From: Sequoia sempervirens
Taxonomy: Eukaryota; Streptophyta; Pinopsida; Cupressales; Cupressaceae
DNA: 64,000 bases
Assembly: GCA_007258455.2 (NCBI GenBank)
Contig: VDFB02187633.1
Location: forward strand, 56,471-120,470
Direction: 5' to 3'
Shown here piece by piece: positions 57,361 to 64,000 of the stretch. The position numbers were made by a program, and so were the translations under genes. Positions within the stretch are counted from its first letter, which is position 1, and each line of letters starts with the position of its first letter. The notes beneath the pieces are model-generated. The model was not told the DNA's origin. It did not search any database and worked only from the letters and a program-made list of their open reading frames with translations.

Positions 57361-57792
57361 TTCTGGGCTAATCCATTTTGCACTTGCTCTAGCCACTAGA
57401 AAAGCATTAATTTTCTTTTTGCGAGATGAGAATGCAGAACTTGTGATTATATTTGAAATGAATGAGGGGGGATAGATCCTGCTCCACCTAGATCCACAGA
57501 GAGTAAACTAGAAGAAGGGATAAGAGAAAACCAAGAACTCTGAGGAGAGACAGCAGAAATAGAAAATCACAAAACTGTAGCAAAGCTTTCTCCTCCTTCT
57601 CATAACCAAATAATAACTAATATCCATATTTCAGAAGGTATTTTGATCACCACAACACAGCCTTCAATTCTTATTAATTTTAATTTTTGTCTTATTTGTT
57701 AGAGGCCTTTGACTGTATCCTTTGGTTAGTCTATTGTTCTGTGAACTTGCTGAAGTTGCTTATTATTATTAATATATAATGTATTCCTACAG

Positions 57793-60700
57793 GTAGCCTC
57801 TAGCATAAATGATATCTCAGAGATGGGGGCTAAAGATTTTTGGCCAAATGCACCTTCGCAAGCCTTGCAAAAGAAGTTTGGCACTATTGATCAGGGAATT
57901 GCAATGAGGGAGGAAAAGGCAATTAATTTCAGAAATGGGAATTATGGAACTCCCCAACAAATCAATGGGAAAGAAAGTATAGGTGCTCAAAAAGCAGATG
58001 TGGTTTGTTCACAATGCACAAATGGAAATTCTAAACAGGAACTCAATATGCAAGCTTGTTCCCCATACTGTGATACTGACTCTGCAGTTAAAATAGATCA
58101 AGCCGCTGTGGAGAATATGGTGGGGACAGGTTCCTTTGGTTTGACTTTGAATAAATGTTCAAAAAGTCAAGGGAAAAATAGAAATGGTCAAATTGTTTCT
58201 AGTTTTGAAAGAAAGAAGCCCTCCAGGTCAATAATGAATCTTGCTACTGCTCAATGTGATGGTCATAATGTATGCCCCAAATTTCAAGGGAATTATGGTT
58301 CAACTGAGGCTTTAGTGGACAAACAACAAATTGTTTCTGGATCACAACATATTGGCTTTGCTATGCATTCTGATAAGAGGGGGCTGTCAGGATTTGAGAA
58401 AGAAGATTTTGGAATTAATTTGGCATCTTGTTTCTATCCTACCCCTTCTATTTCATCATTTCATCATGCTTTAGCTGGTGGGCGTCAGTATGTTGCCTCC
58501 TTCTGCCAGTCGAGTGCAGAAAAGTGCTCAGAGTATGTGTTTTGTGGATTTCGATTCTGCATGCTTCATATTTTGGAAGATTCATCAGCTCCATACAAGC
58601 AGTGTGATTTTATTGAGCCAACTAGCAGGCAGAGATGTAGATTCCCTGTTTCCCTATGTGTTGCAGATACGAGGTTATTTCCTCCCTTCTCAATCAAGAT
58701 TTCAATTTTATGACTTTAATTAATTTAGATATGTGATGAAGGCAGTATATCTGATTCGTCAGAAGATTTTCTACATATATTTGGCAATAGTTCTCATGAT
58801 TATTATTCCAATCAATTAAAAGGCTGCAGTTGTTGAATGTATTGGTTAAAGAAAAACATATTGACCGTTTGTTAATTTTCTGTTACAGATTTTGTCAGAT
58901 CCATAAACAGATGGTGATTCCAAATTTAAGGTTTAAAGTCATGACTCAACAGCAGAATCCTTTTTGTGGAAGATTTTCATTGTTAGTATTAGCAGCCACA
59001 GTTGCTCATGATCACTTGGAGTGCTTTGGTCCTCCAAATATGTGGGAACCTCAGAGAACTAACTTAGTTGATGATAGTGTTGGAGCATATCTGGTGCCAG
59101 ATGTCATGCCATTTCCTCCATCAAACACATCCATAGTAAATGAGGTACATGAACAATTGCATCAGGCCCATGAAGATGGTCCAAGTGATACACAGCCTGG
59201 AAAGGATTTTCCTGCAACAGAAAAAGCAGGGTATTATAGGTCAGGCACAGTTGACAAACTGCAACTGGATGGTCAAAAAGGTGTATATGGTTCTTCTATC
59301 CATTACAAGATGAAGGTATCTGAGTCGAGCGATACATCAGAAAGTGTAAGAGATGAGAACAATGATTCTGGGACAGATGTGATGAAAAACAGAAGATCTC
59401 AACCTAGTCCTGATGCTACTTCTCACAAAGATATCAATGGAAGCCATGTTAAGCAGTGTTGTACTGAGACAGTAGAGTATGGTGTCCTAAGGCAGATGAC
59501 TGACATAGAGAGTACAGGGAGGGATATGAAAATAAAAGGAACCTTGTTCGAGAAAGAAATCTTTGGAGGAGGTACAGCATGTCCAAATGTTAGATCTGGC
59601 ACTCCAAAAAACGTGTTGAAAGAAGGTAAATGCCAGATCTATGAAAAAATTAACGGTCTTCCATTGTCTGCATCATGTCCTGGATCTAGTGCTAAGAGAA
59701 AATATTCCTGGTTTCATGGGGCACCCTCGTTAGTGGAAACAGGACCAATTGATTTGACAAGGGTAGGCTTAATGTGGACTCCTGTGAGATTGTTGCATTG
59801 TAGTGGAAAGGATTCTTTAGCTAAGCACTCTGACCACTCCCTTTTGATGCCTATTATTGATTTAGGCGAGTTGGACTTCACAACCATGGGTTTGAAGTGC
59901 CCTATTCGTGAGCCAAAAAGAAGTGCTGGAATCTTGAAGAAGCACAAGCTGAGATTGGACACAAAGGAATTAATGCCAGGGTGGCCTGGCCATAATGTAT
60001 CCTTTTCGCAGTTTGTTGGTGTAAAAAGACGACCTTGGGGAGCTTATGGTGCTGAAATAAGAACTCCTGAGGGAAAGAGACTTTGGTTGGGGACCTATCC
60101 TACTGAAGAGGCAGCTGCTCATGCATATGATGATGCAGCTCGCAGTTTCAGGGGTGAAGGAGCAGTGATTAATTTTACTCATGGATTTGAAGACTCTCCT
60201 TCAAGATCCTTTAGAGAGCAGGCAAGTATATTTCGAGAGGCACCAAGAAGGAGGAGGTCAATGAATAGTAAAAGGAGAGATGAATACAAACTCCTACCAG
60301 ATGAGAAGGCAGGAAAGAAGATGTGGAATCTCTCCCAAGCTAAGAGAAAACCCCCCATACTGTATGCCAGTGATTTACCGTCAGTCTACAGAAATAGTTT
60401 ATCACATTACATTGATATGAATGATAAAAGCTCTTGTCAAGGTGGAACAGGTCCAATTGCTGAAATTGAAGGGCAGAATTTCATTTCTGATGGACTTGAG
60501 ACAGGTACAGTTAGGAGGCAGTATTCTCAGGAACTTTCTGGTGAAAAAGGCTCAAAATTTACAGATAGATTTTCCAGAGTGTACAGTAAAAAACAAAAAT
60601 TGAGGAAAACTGTTGACCTGAATAATTCCAGCTATTGTGTTTCATTTCCTGAAAATACTCTGGATGGAGAAGAAAGTACAGATTCATTTCTTCATAGGAG

Positions 60701-63095
60701 TTACCGGAGGAAGAATTTTAGACACATTGCAGCATCTGTAGCTGGAATTCAAGACATTGACTGCCCTCCTGAGTATTTGAATGTTAAACAAAATGATAAC
60801 GAGATTGAACCAAGTTATGATAACTCTGATATGATAGCAAGTGGTATGGATCTTAGTGAGCACTATATAGATGAAATAAGGGAGGCCAAAACAGTAACTG
60901 ATTGTGAGAATAACTTTTCATCTCAAGAAAAAAATGAATATGTCAGAAAGGCTGAGAGTGAACCACACTTCTATGGTGTGAGAAAAACATCTTCTGGTAG
61001 ATTTGAGGCAAGTCTTTATGATAGGAGTACAAAGAAAAAGATGTACATTGGGATGTATGATGGTATAATGGAGGCAGCTTATGCAAGGGACCTGAAGGTA
61101 ATAGAATTGGGTGCTGATTCTGTACTGAACTTTCCTGAACTTCAAGAGCCAGATGATTTGAATGATAGTAGAATGCTTGGTTCTATTTTGCACAAAAACC
61201 TCCTCAAGATACAATCTGTAGTGCATCAACCTTCAGTTAAAGCAGAGAAAATTTCTATGATAACCACAGGGAAAAATGTGAAGAAAAAGAAAGCAGCAAA
61301 TTTCCACAAGCTTCCTAAAGCAAAGAGGAGTAAATTAACAGTGCATTCTTCTGCTATAAGGGACAAGGTCACAAGCCTGTATGAGCCAGAGCTTTTGATT
61401 TCTGAGGAGCAACACTGCACTCTACTGCAGACTGAGGAAAGAGAGGTGAAAGACATAAAAACTTGCTCTCATGCTTCTAGCTCTGATTCTTTGCAGATTG
61501 AGAAAAATAGTCATGATATAGAGAATACTTATGCAATCAGGGGAAAGAAGGAAGTGAAACCTTTATCAGAATATGTTGACATTTCCTTTAGTGAGATGAG
61601 TAAAAATGAAGATGGGAAAAAGGCTTCTCATTTGGGAGATCATTGTTCACGCTTGCCAAAGCGGGGTTTGATTCCTGGATTTCATAGAGACTACAAAATT
61701 GAGTCAGAATATGCTCGTGTGTATAGAACAACATCTAAATCGAGGGCTATGCAAATTAGGAGAGTTCGTGACCAGGTCAATCTTGTTGATGAAAAGGGCA
61801 AGTTGAGTATAGAGAAGGAAACTGTAGAAAGATATGATTGTAATGTTGCAGATAAATATTTTGAATCGTATGAGATTGAATTAGAAGATGCTAACATCAA
61901 CCTCCCAAAGCAAAATGAAGATATAAAATTCCACTTGCCTTCAAATGCAGTCATTGATGAGAGTAGCCCTTCATCACGTAACAATGTCCATACATGTAGC
62001 TCAGAAAAAAAAGAAGTGGTAAAGGCTGAGGATGACATTTTTGATGATAAAACTTGGAAGAATGGGAAGCTAGGTTTTGATGTTGAACCTGAGGCCAATT
62101 TAATGGAAGAAGATACTCATGTTCATTGTTTGAAAGAAAATGAGGGAACTTTCTCTGAACTGCTTCTCAACACTAAAGTGAAGAAACTTAGATCAAGAAG
62201 AAGCTTAAATTCGAAAGATCTGCACCTTATAGCAGATTCTTCTTTGCAAGAGACAGTTAGTGATCAAAATTCACAGGAAAATGCCTTCCCTCTTATGCAA
62301 GAAAACTCAAAAAAAGGCATAAGTTGTTCTCAACGACGTGGAAGAGTAGGAAGATCCCGTAAATTTCGTCAGTCAGGGGCTTCTAAGAGGTCAGGCTTCA
62401 CAAGGCATATTGATTACAGAGGTGTTTACAGTAATGGAAAGAAATTTCAATCTATATATTATAATCCTGTATTGAAGAAGCACACCTACTTGGGAACATT
62501 TCTCACTGGAGAAGATGCTGCTAGGGCATATGATCAAATAGCTTATGACCAATTTGGGACATCTGCAAAACTTAACTTTCCTCGTGATGAACTAGATCCA
62601 AATGAAAGTCTAGTGGCAAATCAGAAAGGTGGCATGCAGGCTCAATCAGAGCAGATGTTAGGATCTCAAAAAAAATTGGCTATTGGAAGTAACCTTTATG
62701 GTGAATTTTGTTCCAAGAAAAATCAAGTAGATTATGAGAGAGAAACGGGGATTTTGGAAGAAGATGAAGCCTCAGCAGGTGATTCTGATAATGAACATCC
62801 ACAGCCAGCAAAATACAACACTAGGTGTCATTTGAATACAAAAGAAACTCATGGAAATGAAAGAAGTCCTGATGCATATTTATCTCCGGGGCTTCTTGTT
62901 GAGATGTCAGACAGCAAAGTCTGTACCTCTTCAAGGGGTATAAATTTGCCGCTTGAAATTGGAGATAAGTTGGTTTATACTTCTGTAGAGCATCCAGACA
63001 TTGATGATGTAAATGGTCTTGGTGCTACAACTTCTAAAGCTTGGGGTGAGCTTTTGAAGGCCAGTGAAGTTTTAAGCTTTCCAGGAGATAACTGA
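57793..63095 (+). CDS. host gene, 3' exon cluster: double C3H zinc finger and three AP2 domains
   Basis: Two exons: 57793-58673 and 58889-63095 (stop TGA 63093-63095). The intron 58674-58888 (GTTATT...TGTTACAG, phase 2) splits a codon for Arg and restores the zinc finger. The first exon follows a phase-0 acceptor and reads [18 protein letters not shown]. It encodes 1695 residues: residues 284-1978 when numbered with the 5' cluster. Features: a Cys/His double finger at residues 528-582, AP2 domains at 952-1006, 1271-1326 and 1753-1808, Ser/Glu/Lys-rich linkers and many basic patches. The 4.2-kb last exon is fully open, unlike every transposon in the window, which argues for selection. It is likely a nuclear transcription or chromatin regulator. 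An ATG at 57823 could also serve as an internal start, in which case this could be a separate gene. Confidence 0.85.
58525..58904 (+). other. double C3H zinc finger (zf-C3Hc3H type)
   Basis: Residues 528-582, across the 58674-58888 intron. First set: C528, C534, C539, H542. Second set: C554, C565, C579, H582, with [10 protein letters not shown] between. The C-x(n)-C-x(n)-C-x2-H layout, twice, matches the potential DNA-binding domain found in INO80/NSL-complex-type proteins (for example KANSL2). The call rests on spacing and the final FCxxH, not on a search. Confidence 0.6.
60012..60176 (+). other. AP2/ERF domain 1 (canonical)
   Basis: Residues 952-1006: [20 protein letters not shown], then [20 protein letters not shown] and [10 protein letters not shown]. 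All landmarks of the ERF-type domain are kept (RPWG, AEIR, WLGT, AA.AYD.AA, G..A..NF). Confidence 0.92.
60969..61136 (+). other. AP2-like domain 2 (divergent)
   Basis: Residues 1271-1326: [18 protein letters not shown], then [20 protein letters not shown] and GADSVLNFP. It keeps GVR, YIG (for WLG), EAAYARD and LNFP, but has lost the RPWGKW motif. The AP2 fold is likely, and its DNA contacts are probably altered. Confidence 0.78.
62415..62582 (+). other. AP2-like domain 3 (divergent)
   Basis: Residues 1753-1808: [20 protein letters not shown], then [20 protein letters not shown] and [24 protein letters not shown] and LNFP are kept. The RQR.WGKW region is replaced. Confidence 0.82.
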
Positions 63096-63391
63096 GCCTT
63101 ATGTACCAGTGTTAAAAACTTCACCTACTTTGGCGAATGTAACATGTCAGAAAAAAATGATTTTTTTGTCTTTCATTTCTACCCTGGAGATCTATTATTA
63201 TCAAATTCAGAGCACTATTCGTTCATGCCATAGTTCATCTAAAAATGTAATGGAGGTTAGAAATAAAATTCCGGCTATAGATTTAATTTGACATGTCAGT
63301 ATATCTATTGGCTTTTTTTTATTATCAATTACTACTTACAGTTTATATATTAAGGCACTTTAAATAGCAAGAACTTGAGTTGTCTTTGCAG
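63096..63391 (+). other. 3' untranslated region with a possible poly(A) signal
   Basis: Sequence after the stop. AATAAA at 63262-63267 is a candidate poly(A) signal. Nothing else recognised before the transposon end at 63392. Confidence 0.5.
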
Positions 63392-64000
63392 CACAGTTGC
63401 CAAGAGACGGGTACTGGTACTGGTACGGGAGATTGGTACTGGTACTAGTATGTTTATTTTTGAAAAATAGGAGACGGGGTACTTGGAGACACCATTTTCT
63501 AATATAATTTAATAATTTATAAATTTGCTACATTAAAATTGAAAGTATCATGACATTGAACTTTCGAAACAAGAACAATGGTAAAGTTTAACATTAAATT
63601 CAATGATTAAACACACAAATGTCATTGTGTAAAAGAGTTCATCGTACAAATTTGATATTAGTTATTACATATTGAAATTCAGAAATGTTGATAGACTGAT
63701 AGGCTGATACACAAATAAAAAACAAAAATAAGAAATCAGAAATCTATCGTCTACACTTTTATTTCATCCACATCTAGATCCTCAACTATGATGCTCTCCA
63801 AATACTCATCACTCTCAAGCTCGAGTTCCTTTGTTGGTTGTAAAACTAGGGGTAAATCATTGAGGCCATTTGCTTATGTAATGAACTGGACCAATTTTTT
63901 TTTTGTTTTTCAATTGTGAATAGAATGCAACATGCACCTGTTAAGGTTAGCTTCAAAACCAAAACGATGCGGAAGTAACTCTAACCAAGAATGTGCCCAA
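63392..64000 (-). mobile_element. 3' terminal part of a probable hAT element
   Basis: cacagttgccaagagacggg at 63392 resembles hAT terminal repeats (CA.AGTTGCCAAG). It follows ctttgcag, a possible 8-bp target copy. A minus-strand frame at 63873-63751 ends NGLNDLPLVLQPTKELELES and DEYLESIIVEDLDVDEIKV then stop, like the acidic tails of hAT transposases. The element runs off the window, so neither the second terminus nor the TSD can be checked. Confidence 0.5.
63410..63450. repeat. GGTACT short repeats near the hAT end
   Basis: Five ggtact/ggtac words lie in about 40 bases (ggtactggtactggtacggg...ggtactggtactagta). Subterminal repeats of this kind may be transposase binding sites. Confidence 0.7.

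Larger units (their letters stand above)
50130..57560 (-). mobile_element. LINE (non-LTR retrotransposon), minus strand, split by a solo LTR
   Basis: On the minus strand from about 57500 downward: ORF1 with a CCHC knuckle, ORF2 start with an AP-endonuclease, an RT, a zf-RVT-like segment, and an RNase H domain at the end (50170-50650). Many stops and shifts are present. A solo LTR (52517-54108) separates the two RT parts. Outer ends are approximate. A plant L1-like element with RNase H is the best fit. Confidence 0.82.
12139..57792 (+). other. inferred 45,654-bp intron of the host gene
   Basis: The donor is CAG|GTTAGT at 12138/12139 and the acceptor is tattcctacag|GTA at 57792/57793. Exon phases on both sides are 0. 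Everything recognised in between is transposon-derived or non-coding, on both strands, and no other host exon with convincing homology was found. Introns of this size filled with old retroelements are well known in conifers. That the two exon clusters belong to one transcript is inferred and not shown by the DNA alone. Confidence 0.65.

Noticed and set aside
57823..58713. Independent gene starting at the ATG 57823 and ending at 58711
   Set aside because: The stop at 58711 lies in an intron. Splicing 58674-58888 restores a double zinc finger and a 4.2-kb open frame, and the acceptor at 57792 leads in frame to this ATG. A start here remains possible but is the weaker reading.
58830..58888. ATG at 58830 as start of the AP2 protein
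   Set aside because: The bases before 58889 belong to the intron (ending tgttacag). The finger residues just after only make sense when joined to the upstream exon.

Overview
The window looks like intronic and genic DNA of a large, transposon-rich plant genome, most likely a gymnosperm (probably a conifer). The grounds are plant-specific domains (B3, AP2/ERF, an Agenet-like segment), strongly decayed LTR retrotransposons of several lineages nested in one another, solo LTRs with target-site duplications (TSDs), a LINE, hAT relics, and what looks like a 45.7-kb intron. The species cannot be named from this sequence. No rRNA, tRNA, CRISPR or bacterial feature was seen.

Host gene. One plus-strand host gene appears to run through most of the window. 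Five exons at 10415-12138 encode an Agenet/Tudor-like segment and a B3 DNA-binding domain. Two exons at 57793-63095 encode a double C3H zinc finger (zf-C3Hc3H type) and three AP2 domains. All splice phases agree, including phase 0 on both sides of the 45654-bp gap, and the joined reading frame is 1978 codons plus stop. The N-terminal exons lie upstream of the window. That both halves form one transcript is an inference from phase, strand and the lack of a start or stop between them.

Region by region. 1-171: end of a Ty1/copia LTR inserted into a gypsy element. 172-5722: chromodomain Ty3/gypsy pol with four in-frame stops, plus its 3' LTR. 6486-7428: 3' end of a non-autonomous gypsy element of the Tat type. 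7428-9598: tandem duplication, degenerate repeats and a copia gag scrap. 10415-12138: first exon cluster. 12139-57792: the inferred giant intron. It contains in order a solo LTR (14117-15487), degenerate repeat arrays, a copia 5' end (to about 20280), a long LTR-like sequence (20300-24670), and a minus-strand non-autonomous LTR element (25192-33630) with a solo LTR inside one of its own LTRs. Next come a hAT relic (34036-36400), a copia RT scrap, a Tat-type gag-pro element (38125-50119) carrying a nested minus-strand copia (40309-45625) and a solo LTR (46655-48300), and a minus-strand LINE (about 50130-57560) split by another solo LTR (52517-54108). 57793-63095: second exon cluster. 63392-64000: start of a probable hAT element just past the gene.

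Element boundaries marked as exact rest on matching TSDs and terminal motifs read directly. Other boundaries are approximate.
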